This document shows, piece after piece, positions 45,313-56,565 of a DNA stretch of 64,000 nt (the stretch's first letter is position 1; every line of letters starts with the position of its first letter). The stretch spans positions 1,069,001 to 1,133,000 of the forward strand of contig NC_085922.1 of assembly GCF_035222485.1 (NCBI RefSeq), written 5' to 3'. The position numbers were made by a program, and so were the translations under genes. This stretch comes from Podospora pseudoanserina (Eukaryota; Ascomycota; Sordariomycetes; Sordariales; Podosporaceae). The notes below the pieces were generated by a model that saw only the letters and a list, made by a program, of their open reading frames with translations, did no database searches and was not told the origin of the DNA.

Positions 45313-46553
45313 TCAAGGAGCACCACTGCCCCGACCAGCACCAGCACCAGCACCAGCACCACCAGCACCGCCCATCATATTTCTGGCCCTGTTTTCATCT
45401 TCATCAGTGATATGTTCAATCAACAAGTTTCATGAACAAAACTCACATCTCAGCAATAGAAGGATCAGACATCAAACTCCCAATATCCGGCAGCCCACCC
45501 CCGCTACCAAACGAGTTGGCCATATCCCTCAACCTAGGGTTATTCATCAAGTTGGCCATCATGTCCGGGTTGCTCATCAGGTTCTGTGCCATGCTCGCAA
45601 ACATGGGGTTGTTCATGATGGCACCGAAATCCAATCCACCTGGACCGCCGCCACCGCCCCCTCTGCCACCGCCGCCAAGCATACCAGCCAGGTCTGCCAG
45701 ACTGGGAGTACCGCCGCCTCCTGCAGAGGGAGAGGCGCTTCGAGCAGTGGCACTAGCTGACTCCTCGGCCTCAATCTCCGCTACCCTCCTCTTGGCTGTC
45801 TCGTACCCCTTCTTCATGGCGTCGCTGCCACCGTTACCCTCGTACTCGATGCCCTTCTGGTAGGCCTCCATCGAGCCCTTGGCGTCACCCAGAGCGAAAC
45901 GGGCTAGACCGAGACGAGACCAGGCTTTGGTGTATGTTGGCTCAATAGCAACGGCAGCTTCGGCATCCGCCTTGGCGGACTCGTGGTCCTTGGCCGCGGA
46001 GTAGGCGGCGGCGCGGTTGGATAGGAAAATGGCGTTGCCGGGGTGGACCGACAAGGCCTGTGTGTAATAGTTAATGGCGGTAGGGTAATCCTTTTGGGCC
46101 ATTGCCGCGTTGCCCTTGGACTTCAAGGACTCGGCCTGCTTCTTCTGCTCTTCCGTCACGGCGGTTGATGGTGGTGGGGCGCTGGAAGAACCTGCAGACT
46201 GAGAGGAGGCGGGGGCGGTGACATTCTTCAACTTCTCGTAGACGGAGTATATCTGGAGGAGGTTTTGGGAGCCGATGGCTGAAGAGACAGCGGCCTTGTC
46301 GGAGAAATCGACCGAGAACGCCTCGGTGATGCAGTTAATGGCGATGTCGATGTTGTCGGAGTCTTCCTCGCGGAGGGTGCCGTCTTTGAGGGAGGAGGAC
46401 AGGAAGTCGCAGACTGCGAGGGCGAGGCGCTGCTTGGAGTTTTGGGCTGCCTGTGGTGGGATAGTTAGATTCCCATATATTCATATATGAGGATAGGGGT
46501 AGAAGGCGAAGTTGCGGCTGCTACCCCGCGCAAGGAAAGGTGATGAATACCAT
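45313..46553 (-). CDS. sgt2: Small glutamine-rich TPR co-chaperone SGT2
   Basis: Sgt2 passes tail-anchored membrane proteins from the ribosome to the Get3-Get4-Get5 path. Three exons: 46553..46551 (only ATG), 46450..45447, 45388..45313; introns 100 bp (GTATTC, CTAAC, CAG) and 58 bp (GTGAGT, CTGAT, CAG). Product 360 residues. N-terminal dimer domain: NSKQRLALAVCDFLSSSLKD, DSDNIDIAINCITEAF (binds Get5). Three TPRs: AESLKSKGNAAMAQKDYPTA, NRAAAYSAAKDHESAKADAE and KAWSRLGLARFALGDAKGSM, with the carboxylate-clamp type Lys/Asn residues. A Gly-rich linker (GGGGRGGGGGGPGG) leads to a Met/Asn-rich STI1-like region (GAIMNNPMFASMAQNLMSNP), the client-binding part. The last exon codes MARNMMGG and a Gly-Ala repeat (AGAGAGAG). 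Shares a divergent promoter region with the RING-CH gene. Confidence 0.93.
45325..45366. repeat. AGCACC hexamer repeat coding a Gly-Ala tract
   Basis: A run of ACCAGC-type hexamers inside the last exon of SGT2, giving the C-terminal Gly-Ala repeat; a microsatellite likely to vary in length among strains. Confidence 0.85.
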
Positions 46554-47206
46554 TATGAAAAGGAAAGCAGATTTCCTGCTGGCGGCGGATTGGGTATCTT
46601 GAGGTGAAAGGACGATGATTTGATATATCCGGGCAGAAACCCAAAAGCAAAGAGGAAAGTAGATGGAAATTGGTAGTCAGCTAGTTAAGTTTGTTGGCGG
46701 GGCTCGGTTTCAACCCAAGAGCCAGATGCGTCGGCTGGATTCCACACAAGTCGATGGAGGGGTTAAGGTTGGAGGTGGAATATGCGTGGGTCTGGAACCT
46801 TGACGTCTACAGAAAATATCCGGCTAATGGCGGGCAACTGCAAGAAACTGTAGCAGCTATTCTGTAGCGCTTCGGTACTAGTACCAAACGGGAGAGGTGC
46901 CGTTTGGGCGCAAATCAAATAGTGGGGCTCGCTGATGTCAACTGCAAACCCCTGGTCTGGGAGCTCTCAACTCGCGCCGCCGACTTCTAAACTTCCAGGC
47001 GTTGAACTCACCAACACCGTTGCCCAGAATTGATCACTATTCATAAGAGTCGAAGTGGCGATATAACCGGGGCAACCACAGTCGCGTGAACTCTTTGAGT
47101 ATAACTTTTTGGTTACATTATCGCATGTTTCTTCTCTGCTGACTGACTGTCCCAACAGCGACAGCCGATCCTCCTGTTCCATCACTCATACCTACCTACA
47201 CCAACA
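46554..47206. promoter_or_regulatory. Divergent promoter region of SGT2 and the RING-CH gene
   Basis: 650 bp separates the two start codons. It holds the leaders of both genes; ACTCATACCTACCTACACC lies just before the RING-CH start. No clear TATA box. Confidence 0.5.
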
Positions 47207-48148
47207 ATGGCGACGCCATCAGGCGCAAGCAGCCCAACCGGGCCGCTCACACCCTCCACCTCAGTTCACCCCTCCATCGTACCAGCACCTTACGCCGAGA
47301 ACGACCAGCACGTCTGCTTCATCTGCCTCCAGAACGAGAACGACACCCCCGACGCGACCTGGGTCCATCCATGCCCATGTACCCTCGAAGCCCACCAAGA
47401 CTGCATGTTACAATGGGTAGCAGAGATGGAAGTTTCCAACCGGCGGTCAAAGAACGGTCTCCAATGCCCAGCTTGCAAATCCCCCATCACAGTCGAAGAA
47501 CCCTACGATGCCATCGTCGCCTTGCGCAACCGCTTCAACCGGAAGTTCAGCCGAATATCCCCAGGCCTTCTTGTCCTCATAGTCAGCGAATGCAGCGTTG
47601 TTGGCGCCGCTAGCTATGGCTTTGCTGCGATCACAGTATTCGCCGGGCGGAGGGCTGTCGTGTCCATGGTTGACAAGATGGGGGTAATACCTACGGTAAT
47701 TACATGCTCCTTGATCGGGCCGGGGTTGGTGCTGTCAAGGTGGTTGGCTTCCTTGGGCAACTTGGTGGTGTTACCAGTTAGTGCACTGGTAAGTTCCCCC
47801 CTCATGTCAATTCTCACCACCTCAAATTATCTGCTAACATCCTCTACAGTACAGCACGTTCCTAATCGGCCGAAATCAACCTCTCACCTGGCCCCCATCA
47901 CCAGTATGGGCCGTGGCTTTGATGCCGAGCGTCCAATTCGCTTACACGTTTTTCTACTACGAGCTCTTTGGCAAGCTAGAAAAGCGGCTCAACCGAGCCC
48001 TCCGTGGCAGGCCCATGGATGAAGAGCCGCCGAACGAGGCACAGCAGCAACAGCAACCACCACCTATCCAGGCTGTCGCAGCTAATGGCCAGCAGCAACA
48101 ACGGCAACCTGGCGAACAACAACAACCACCACCACAAAACGGCGCAGG

Positions 48149-48193
<45 letters not shown>

Positions 48194-48986
48194 CCAAAGA
48201 GAAGGCGAAAACGGAGAAGAAGGCATGTGGGACGCGGTAATCAATCTCGGCCGCGCGGTGGTGGGCCTCTTTGGGGATGACGACGACCAAGCAGATGCTG
48301 ATCTTGATGACGACGATGTAATGGGCAGAGCCGATGAAATCGTCTTTGAGGTGCAGCTCAATCTCGGAGATGACGGGCATGACCATGATCATGATCATCA
48401 CCACCACCATCACAATGATGACGATCAAGATGAAATGGGGAATATTCATATGGATGTGGCTGTTCCTGCTGGGCTTCCTGCACCTCCGCCGGCAGCGGCA
48501 CAACAACCGGCTCCTCCGCCACAGAACAACAACCGCCGCAACCACCGCAACCGCGACAACAACGAAGTTGCCCGTCCACCACCCGGCCCGAACGGGGAGG
48601 GGGAAACGAATTTCTTGTCGCTGTTTATTAATTCGATAGTCTCGTCGCTTCTCATGCCGGTGATTTCGTTTGGCATGGGGGAGGCGATTCGGTTCTTGGC
48701 ACCCAAGTCGTGGGTTACGAGGTCGATCTTTCAAAGGGATTCAATCTGGTCGTCGATTTGGGGTGGTGGTGGGAGGAGGAGGACCATTCCTGCTGCTGCT
48801 GGGACTGGCGGGGTGTTTGCGCCTAGTATACTGCAGCATCAGTGGGGGAGGAGTTTGGTCGGGGGGTGTTTGTATGTGGTGCTGAGGGACGCCTGGACGC
48901 TGTATGTCAAGTGGAGGAGGGTGCAGGTGAAGCAGAATAGGAGGGTGAAGAATGTGGAGAGACGGGCGGCGGGGAAGGATAACTAG
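47207..48986 (+). CDS. RING-CH (MARCH-type) membrane E3 ubiquitin ligase
   Basis: A 572-residue membrane ubiquitin ligase candidate. Exons 47207..47788 and 47850..48986; 61-bp intron with GTAAGT, CTAAC and CAG. The RING-CH domain (about residues 33-92) has CFICLQNENDTPDATWVHPC then PCTLEAHQDCMLQW and LQCPACKSPI; the Cys-Cys-Cys-Cys-His-Cys-Cys-Cys order with the Trp is that of the MARCH family. Hydrophobic segments follow: LLVLIVSECSVVGAASYGFA, VIPTVITCSLIGPGLVL, VWAVALMPSVQFAYTFFYYE and, late, FINSIVSSLLMPVISFGMG and LVGGCLYVVLRDAW. Between them is a long polar insert: Gln-rich, a run of 15 Asn coded by AAC repeats (about 48151-48195), an Asp-rich block and a His/Asp tract (DHDHDHHHHHHNDDD). 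Substrates and membrane are unknown; ER, mitochondria or endosome are all possible. Confidence 0.88.
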
Positions 48987-49279
48987 GAGGGGGAGAATGG
49001 GGGTAGATCATTTGTAATGAGACTATGTTGTGTATTACTATCTGGAAAGTTAGGTGATTTGGCGGTTAGGATGGGGTTACCTAGGTTGGGCTTATGAACA
49101 GCGTAACTGCATTGGTCTATTTTTGTTGAGAGAATTACGAGAGGGTGGACAGACAGAAAAGACAGCTTCCAGAATAGGTTCACTGAAAGTGAAATGGAAA
49201 CCCAAAGGCAATTGAACAAAAAATGTTTCAACTAATTCTCAGTTCATGAATTCTCTAGGTATCCCAAGCCCCAACCATC

Positions 49280-50949
49280 TCAATACACCTCACTACCCCT
49301 ATCCATATCATCCACCACCACCGGCCCGGGCTTATCGTCCACCAAGTAAACCGCGCTCCCACTCCCCGGTTTACTCACCACCACCGCAGCCTCCTTCTGC
49401 TCCTCGCTCAAGTCCAACTTGCTGTAATACTCCCTCTCCCACGCCTCCCTCACAGCCTTGACCTTGCCAGCAGGCACGAGATGGACCGAGCAACCACCCC
49501 ACCCAGCACCCGTCAGTCTACTCCCATAGCTCCCCGCCTTTCTCGCGATAGAACACAGCTCGTCAATCTCCTTGCAGCTGCACTCGTAGACATCCCGGCA
49601 CGAGTCCTGGGTTTGGTTGAGCAGGTCGCCTAATTGGGCATTGTACTCTGATGTGTCATCCGTGTTTGTCGGTTGCTGCTCAAGCAAGGACATAAACTTT
49701 AGCACCCTTAACGCTTCGCTAAACACGTGGAGGGCTCTCTGTCTCAACTTGAACTTCTCCGCCCGGACGGGGAAGCGAGATGTGAATTTCTTGTCGAGTT
49801 CGTCGACTGAGATGTTAAGGACGGCGGCGATCTCCTCGCGGGTGTAACCGTCCCTCTTGTCGAGCTTTTCTGCTGTGAGAGCAACCAACTCTTCAAGTTG
49901 GGACTCGGTCGACTTGGACTTTGTAGCGCCAGAAGAGTGCTCCTGGAGGGCAAAGTACGTTTCGTGAAAGCCGTGAAGACTGACCGAGAGCGGGCTGGCA
50001 TCAGATGGGAGTTGAGTTCCGGGGGGGTTGAGAACGGCGTTGAGGTAGGCAGCGGCGAGAGAGCATTCTACCACCCGGAGGTTGTAGTGGACGGGACCAG
50101 TGACGAACTTGTCGGCTGTGACGAAGGATTGGGCGATGAGGAAGGTGAGTTCGGGGTTAGTCTTGGGGAACGAGACCGGGCGGGCTTTGAGGGAGGGAGT
50201 GAAGGAGACGAAGAGGGCTGAGCCGCGTTCTGAGAAAACGGAGGCGGATTGGTCCATTCTGGAGACATGTCAGCGATGGTCATGAATGGTATAAGATGGT
50301 GATGAACTTACCCGCCCGAGTTGACACCAACAGCCCGCTCGCTCACAATAGCCAGCTCAGTCAACTCAGTCTTGTCCACAGTCTTCTCACCATTGGCCAC
50401 CATGACAGCCAGAGCACTCGAGCTCACAAACGCAGCGCTGGAGCTCAAGCCACCACCCGCCGGAACTGTCCCATCCATCAAGATTTGCATGCTCTTTGGC
50501 TCGAAGTCATTGCCGTGCTTCTTGCGCAGCAGCTCCAAAGCACCCCTGAGGCCAGACTTGAAGTAGTTGGTCCACTCGTGAACAGTAGCATCGATATCCA
50601 CGGCTTCATAGGGAATGTCAAACTCGTGAGCGGGGAATTTGGCGTCTTGAACATTGGCGATCTTGATCTTGTAGTGGCCTTCCTTGGTGTTGGTAGAGGC
50701 AACGTTGGTTGATACAGCAAGGAGTGAGTCGGCAGTGATGGCCATGGGGAGGACGGGGTAGAGAGAGTAGTCGATGTGCTCGCCGATGATGTTCACTCTG
50801 CCGGGTGATCTAGCCACGAACTCGGCTGGCTGGCCGTAGATGGTCTGGAAGCGAGCGAGGAGGTTGTTCCATCTCTTTGCTTGAGTGCCGATGGCATCAA
50901 CGGTGTAGATGTCGCTCAGAGAGCTGGCGACGGGGACAGGGCCGGCCAT
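49280..50949 (-). CDS. gal1: Galactokinase
   Basis: First step of the Leloir path: galactose + ATP to galactose 1-phosphate; GHMP kinase family, cytosolic, 538 residues. Exons 50949..50312 and 50258..49280; 53-bp intron (GTAAGT, CTGAC, CAG). Motif 1, the galactokinase signature GRVNIIGEHIDY, is near residue 50; motif 2, GTVPAGGGLSSSAAFVSSSA, binds ATP phosphates; the intron falls in VNSGGMDQSAS, the catalytic-Asp motif; motif 3, GSRLTGAGWGGC, is near the C-terminus. Length and motif set match fungal Gal1 proteins. An Asp/Lys-rich tail (DDKPGPVVVDDMDRGSEVY) ends the protein. The start ATG has a good context and gives the standard N-terminus (PVASSLSDIY). No other GAL genes lie nearby. Confidence 0.96.
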
Positions 50950-52386
50950 TTTGGATGGTAGCCTCCGGTTCTAGGGCAGGTATCTTGTCGTAAAGGTGAG
51001 CTCTGGGACCGGTAGATCGTAAAGGAAGGTATTCATATACCGGAGGGTATCGTGGTGATGCGGATGATTAGGGTGAGGTTGTGGTGAGCGAAAGATATGT
51101 GCCCCGCGTTCAGTCGATGAGAAGAAGTAAAATGCCCCGCACTACGGTCATGAGGCCGTATAATTTGGGAAGTACGATGGCGGGCAGCTGCACGCCTGTT
51201 CAACCTGTTCAACGGTGGAATTGACCAATAGCTGCTGTCAAGGAGATGTTTGTGCAGGCAAATTAGGCAAGTGCTTCCACATCTCGCCTGTCCTTGGTGT
51301 CGTCATGCCCTCTGTCTCCCCACACGAGCTGCTTCTCGCCGAGTATTTGACCGCAGCGGAGCTCATGCAGTCCTCCTTCTTTTACATGTCATTATGTTCA
51401 GGCAAAGGTCTCGATGCCGAGAAGACAAAGCCTTCGTTCGAGGTAGCTGTTATCTACATCTCAAACACTACTCTGTTTGTGTTCATTATTGCGCCCATAA
51501 CCAAAAGCTTGATCCTTGGAACCCCAAGATTTGGAGAACTGGCGGGGTTTGCTCCGGAGTCTGGAGCCACGGGGCCGATCCCGGCGGCTCCACACTCCAA
51601 CCCCCGGCTCCGCTAGCCCCGGACTTGGTGTAAGTGGCACCTTGATTTCCGAGGAACAGGCTTTTCCTCAGGCGTGTCAGGGTTCAAGAAGAACTTTCAG
51701 CATCACAAATCCATAATCGACATCTCTGGTGGAAAGAAGGTCCTTGTCATGTGAACTTGGTGCTGTATCTACCAGCCATGCCAAATACTTCATATGCATC
51801 ACAGAAACAGTTAATTTTGCGATTTTGATAGGTGTAAGACTAAGCCAAACAAATGACCATTGACAAACATACTCATACACCAACAACAATCTATTTTTGA
51901 CATTTCTCACCACCATATCTGATGAAAATCACCTACCAAACCACCACACCCACTCCCAATCCCCATCCTATCATATTTTCCCTAGACAGGTCAAAAAAGC
52001 AAAATCAGCAAATGTTGCTACAACTCCAGATTCCCACATTTCCGATTGCAAAAACAGCAAAATGCTAGCAACCACAAATCTCAAGACTCAAAACCCATCG
52101 CACATGTACACCATCACCATTCAACCTCCCTCTCCTCTCTTGTCCTCTCCTCTTCCCTCCCCCCCCCTAGTCACCTATCCTCCCAGGTTTCAGATCTGTT
52201 TTTCATCTCAAACCACCCATCCCATCGTGACGTGTCCAAAACCCCAAACTCAAACGCCACACAGGCACCGTACGGATATTTCTGCTGGTCGTCATCAGCA
52301 CCACAAGAGTGTTATGTGCTTGCCGAGTTGTTTCGTCTCTCCCCCTCCCTCCACCTACAAAAATGATCGGTCGGTCGGTAATAGGG
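50950..52386. other. Intergenic, upstream of galactokinase, no gene seen
   Basis: About 1.4 kb. Open frames at 51215..51716 overlap in three registers and lack family motifs. 51545-51620 is GC-rich with short inverted repeats. 52110-52180 is C/T-rich. Confidence 0.5.
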
Positions 52387-52571
52387 TTATTTGTCTTCCT
52401 TGGGGTGCTTTTCGCACCAAAACAACAAAACAAGCATTAGCGGGTGTTTCTTCTTTCATATGGAGGAAAGGAAAGGAGGTAGGTTGGAATGCGTACAGGG
52501 CAGTTGGTGCATGTGCACTGGCCCTTGGGGCAGGTGCACGTTCCCGAGGTTGAGCAGCCGCAGTCACTCAT
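52387..52571 (-). CDS. Copper metallothionein, 31 residues
   Basis: A tiny Cys-rich metal-binding protein. Exon 1 is 52571..52497 (25 codons), intron 52408..52496 (89 bp; GTACGC donor, GCTAAT branch, AAG acceptor), exon 2 52407..52387 codes HPKEDK and TAA. The protein begins MSDCGCSTSGTCTCPKGQ and continues CTCTNCP. Seven Cys at 4, 6, 12, 14, 19, 21 and 24 (CxC-x5-CxC-x4-CxC-x2-C) match the pattern of the Neurospora copper metallothionein with one extra residue in a spacer; it should bind about six Cu(I). Without the intron the frame would add unrelated residues. It is flanked upstream by a CAC repeat in its leader. Copper induction is expected from the family, but I see no clear regulatory site. 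Confidence 0.9.
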
Positions 52572-52610
52572 CGTGGTGGTGGTGGTGGTGGTGGTGGTGG
52601 TGGTGGTGTG
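52572..52610. repeat. (CAC)n / (CA)n repeat in the metallothionein leader
   Basis: On the plus strand about eleven GGT units followed by GTGTGTGT, ending immediately before the metallothionein start codon; on the transcript a CAC-rich, structure-free leader. Confidence 0.9.
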
Positions 52611-53265
52611 TGTGTAGGGGTTTTCTTTGTCTTTCTCAAGCCAAGTATGATTTTCGATTGATGTACGATGAGGATTATTTTTGCTATGGGAAATTGCAGA
52701 AACGAAAATCACGGTTCAAGTTGAGGGAGGAAAGGTAAGACGGGAAACTTCCGGGAGGAGGGGCTATATAGTTGATGATGGGGCTGTCAAGGCAGCAGGA
52801 ATCTTATTCAAATCTATGGACGGGCCGGGGCCGCGTGTTGGGCGGATCTTATCCTGGTGGCTGATCGGGGAGGGTTTTTGGGGGGATGACGTCGGGGGGA
52901 CGTCAACAAAGACGGGGTTCTAGGGGTCCACGCTGTGACGCCAGGGCGGGATTACGAGATGTGGCTGGTTTGGTGGTGAATGAGTCGTGATAGAGGTGAG
53001 CTAATGATTCGTATTGGGGGAGCTAGATAGGCGGAGGGTGTTTCCGGTGGGAGCGGCGACATCGATAAGGTTCGTGAGTTGAGATGAATGAAGATGCCAG
53101 CTTCTCCTGAACTTTTGATCAATTGATTATGGACATGTCTAGCGTGTATGTCACTGAAGAGTGGACTTGCTTGTCAGTTCTGTGGCCTATCGAAATGAAA
53201 GTCATTTGTTCCATTACTTGTTTCTACATGTATGATCACAGCGCATCTCGTGGTCGCATCATCAT
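52611..53265. other. Intergenic, upstream of metallothionein, no gene seen
   Basis: About 650 bp. Contains the sequence GGGGCTATATAG (52757-52768), a TATA-like element in minus-strand promoter position for the metallothionein, and GC-rich direct repeats near 52880-52920. Confidence 0.45.
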
Positions 53266-55242
53266 CTAAATGTCAGGCCCCGCACCCCCGACCACATCTT
53301 CGCCATTGTCGTCGAGAATGTCAGACAGAGGATAACTCCACCAATTCTCCCACCACTTATCACTTCCCCCCTCACGTGGAGGCCATACCTGTTTCCAAAG
53401 CTCCTTGACTTCTTGATCATCCGTCTTCTTAAGACATTCCAATGCCTTATCCCTGCTGCCAGTCTCCTTGGTAACCTCACGCACCTCCACCTCGGGTGAT
53501 TCTACATCCTGTCTTGTGCAGATCCATGTACGACCACCGACAACCTCCACGATATCTTCCCAACTGGCGTCGTAGGATGATGACACGGCGTGGTAAGATC
53601 TGAGGGCCCTGGCGGAATCTTGGATCGGGAGGCATTTGATTTTGAGCCGTTCCAATGGGCACTTTCTTGCTGCAATCTTTCGAAAGATGGCACGAGCCAA
53701 AGTTTCATCGACGGCAATCTCGACTAAAGCCTTCCGAACGTCTCGAAACTTGTCCCATGACAGATCCATGATCGCACTGATGGGAGGAGGGTATTGCGGT
53801 TCTGGACAGACAAACTGCAGCACAACCCGTCGGAGCCGTGGCAACCGCCCAAGAAGTCGGTAGATGGCAGTTTCATGCGGTCCCGCCTCACGCGCTAGAC
53901 GTAAGCGGACGTCTTCCAGGTTTGGACACCACTGAATCAGCTGTCGCACCTTGGAATGATCCAGGGGCGCAAAAGGGTAAATCTGAAGTTTGCGCAAGGC
54001 CAGGCGTGGGCCATCGTGGATCCCTTGAAAGGTCGTCTCATCGAGATTGCCGCTCAGCTTGAGGGTGTCGAGATGAGGTAGAACTGAAAGCAACTGGCCG
54101 AGGTTGTTGTGCATGTCTTCCCAGTCGACTGATAGGCTCCTGAGGGAAGGGATCTCGCCCTCTGCTGCCATCGACATCAAGGATATGACGTCCAAAGAGA
54201 GGCATGGCGATAGTTCGAGGTGACGCAGTTCTGTGAAGGATCGAAGAGGTTTCCAGGCTGCAATATGATTGAGCAGTTCGTAAATAAAGCCGGATGAGTG
54301 CAATGTGAGCGACTCCAATGGGTGCTTTTCGGGTTTCTTCGAAATCTTGCCGTCGGCAGATTTGCCAGCACCGGCTTGCTCTAGAAAGTCCTCCCAAGAG
54401 GATTCTGGCTGATAAGCCCCGTGCCGCACCGCCATAGTATCGTACCTGTAGTCAAGCTTGAACTTCCTCAGAGAAGGCGAGTTCACTATCAACCAGTGGA
54501 GGGCCTCTGTATTGAAGCTTTTCTCTGCTTCGTCGCTATATGGCTCGTACTTCATGTCGATGCTGTAGAGACAGGGAGATGTAAGCAAAGCATACTCATC
54601 GGTGTCTATAGCTTGAACGTTACTTGCGGACAAGTAAAGACTCCGCAGACTGAAGGTATGCATATGCAGGCGACTCCGGGGATGGCGTTGGTGCAATGCC
54701 TCGAGTATACATCGTGGTATTTGGTGGGTGCAGGCGTAGATAAGATCTCTCAGGCCAGATAGCTGGCCTATGAGGTCGGCGAAGGGTTGCCATGCCTCGT
54801 TCAGCTCTTGTTTGCGCTGTGAGTCGTATTTGGGCAGATTAGGCCTGAAATAGCTCGAGTCATAAACGTCCTCCGTTTCACTGTCCCCTTCATTGTCGGG
54901 CGACTCGTTCCAACCACCGTTGGCGAGGAATCTTCCGTCGACACCGTTTGGGCCAAGATGATCAGTTCCCAAGAGGAGAAAACCCCTCAGCGTGATTCGA
55001 CGGACGTGATGGGAGTGATTGTCGACGGCGAGAGTTGCTCTCAGTTCTTCCACATCACGATCGAACTTGTCCCTCTCGCGCGCGGTGAGCTTAATGCTGG
55101 TGAAGCGGCGTGGTGCCGCTGCTTGACAGCAGAACTTGCTGGCCAAGGAAAAAGGGCGGATGCTGTCTTGATGAAGGAAGTTGGCGAGGTACTGGGCGAT
55201 GTGTAAAGGGAGCCTCTCCAGAAGGCAGGGTTGCTGAGACAT
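53266..55242 (-). CDS. F-box-like protein with degenerate leucine-rich repeats
   Basis: A 658-residue, intron-free protein. The N-terminus (LLERLPLHIAQYLANFLHQD then SIRPFSLASKFCCQAAAPR, residues about 7-45) has the F-box pattern, which would bind Skp1. The rest is a chain of irregular leucine-rich segments such as LRDLIYACTHQIPRCILEAL, TFSLRSLYLSASNVQ, LESLTLHSSGFIYELLNHI, FTELRHLELSPCLSLDVISL, LPHLDTLKLSGNL, CPNLEDVRLRLARE and LPRLRRVVLQFVCPEPQ, as in large F-box families of filamentous fungi. An acidic loop (DNEGDSETEDVYDSS) lies near residue 115. The C-terminus is charged and ends in GEDVVGGAGPDI. Specific substrate unknown. ATG is the first after upstream stops. Confidence 0.82.
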   Translation of the reverse strand: MSQQPCLLERLPLHIAQYLANFLHQDSIRPFSLASKFCCQAAAPRRFTSIKLTARERDKFDRDVEELRATLAVDNHSHHVRRITLRGFLLLGTDHLGPNGVDGRFLANGGWNESPDNEGDSETEDVYDSSYFRPNLPKYDSQRKQELNEAWQPFADLIGQLSGLRDLIYACTHQIPRCILEALHQRHPRSRLHMHTFSLRSLYLSASNVQAIDTDEYALLTSPCLYSIDMKYEPYSDEAEKSFNTEALHWLIVNSPSLRKFKLDYRYDTMAVRHGAYQPESSWEDFLEQAGAGKSADGKISKKPEKHPLESLTLHSSGFIYELLNHIAAWKPLRSFTELRHLELSPCLSLDVISLMSMAAEGEIPSLRSLSVDWEDMHNNLGQLLSVLPHLDTLKLSGNLDETTFQGIHDGPRLALRKLQIYPFAPLDHSKVRQLIQWCPNLEDVRLRLAREAGPHETAIYRLLGRLPRLRRVVLQFVCPEPQYPPPISAIMDLSWDKFRDVRKALVEIAVDETLARAIFRKIAARKCPLERLKIKCLPIQDSARALRSYHAVSSSYDASWEDIVEVVGGRTWICTRQDVESPEVEVREVTKETGSRDKALECLKKTDDQEVKELWKQVWPPREGGSDKWWENWWSYPLSDILDDNGEDVVGGAGPDI

Positions 55243-55483
55243 GGCTGGGACGAAGCAATTTGGACGGAAAAAAGTCCAAAGGTCGCGGTATTGTGAGAAG
55301 AAGTGAGGCTGCTTCAGGCAGCATCATGATTACAGTTTGGGCAGCTCAGCTCGGCGGCTAGATACACGTGATGTGTGTAATTACATAGATTTCGTCCAAA
55401 GCCGTCTTTTTCCATCAACATTACCACCACCGTGCTTTTTCAAGCTCCCAGCAGAACTACACGCAGTCACTCTGATGATTTGA

Positions 55484-55545
55484 AATCGCATCATTGTACA
55501 AAATTCGCATCATGGCACGAAAATCGCATCATTGTACAAAAGTCG
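55484..55545. repeat. Three imperfect copies of a 19-bp unit
   Basis: Unit of the form TCGCATCATTGTACAAAA, at about 55486, 55505 and 55524; the middle copy differs (GGCACG for TGTACA). Confidence 0.85.
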
Positions 55546-56565
55546 CCATTGTGTGTTCCAGGTTGGCCCGCCTTTCTTTCCCCACTCTGGATGATGCTTC
55601 ATCGATTTGAAGATAATCAGGAGGGCTCAGCATCCGGTGACTATGATGGATCTAACGGGTAGCTAGACTAGTGACTTCCGATGTGAATGTGATCGCGTAC
55701 CTGCAGGCAGAAAACTTCCTGACTAACGGTGAAACGCATCATGAACCAACGACAAACCCTAGTAGTACAAGCTAGTCAACGGCCAAGCTCTATTCTATGT
55801 TTTCACGTCGTAGAATTCGACAATCTATGTAACCTCCCTACAGAAACATCAACATGCAGCGCAGCCTTCGCTTTCGACTGGCGTTCAACAACTCGCTAGC
55901 CCACGAGAGGCTGACAGCCAAGTTCCAACCACCATATGAAAGGATGGCCAAGCATGGAAGCAAAGCGCTGGACTTCAGAATCGACTACCCAAACAACTAT
56001 TGTTATTGGAATCTTGGTCATGGGGTGAATAGATGAGATGGTCAGAGCTGACAGGATGATCGAGGCCAGTGACAACGAACATGTGCTTCTCAATATCAAA
56101 TAATATCTGTCGGTTAACGTTTGTAGTTTTGGTACAGAACAAGGCACAAGGCTAGCAAGTGTCCTCCTATTTCGGCAGAGTGGTGACCGCTTCAAACCTG
56201 CGCGTCATCACGGGCCGCTTGTCGAATTTTGTACGACTTACGCGTGATACGTTGGTGCTCAGCACGATGGCAGGATGCAGGTACTAGGCATGGGGTGACC
56301 GTTGAGGGGTTCCAAAGACCGGGATACTTATCACGACGCTTGTACCAGCCAGGCTAGGACTACACATATCCGCTACCCTGTGGTCCATTTTCAACACCTG
56401 CGTCCAACTTCCTCTCCTGGGGCAGGCTAGTGTCAAACTGGTAGAGTAACGAGGGAAATTGGAATGGCTGACGTGTCTTGAGGTAGGAACTCATCATTCT
56501 CGCAAATGTTGCCATCCACGGAATAACAAGGGGAGATGACATCGCGAGCATGAGACGATCCGACT

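Noticed and set aside
51215-51716. Overlapping plus-strand frames in three registers
   Set aside because: No frame stands out by codon use, no motif, no splice support.
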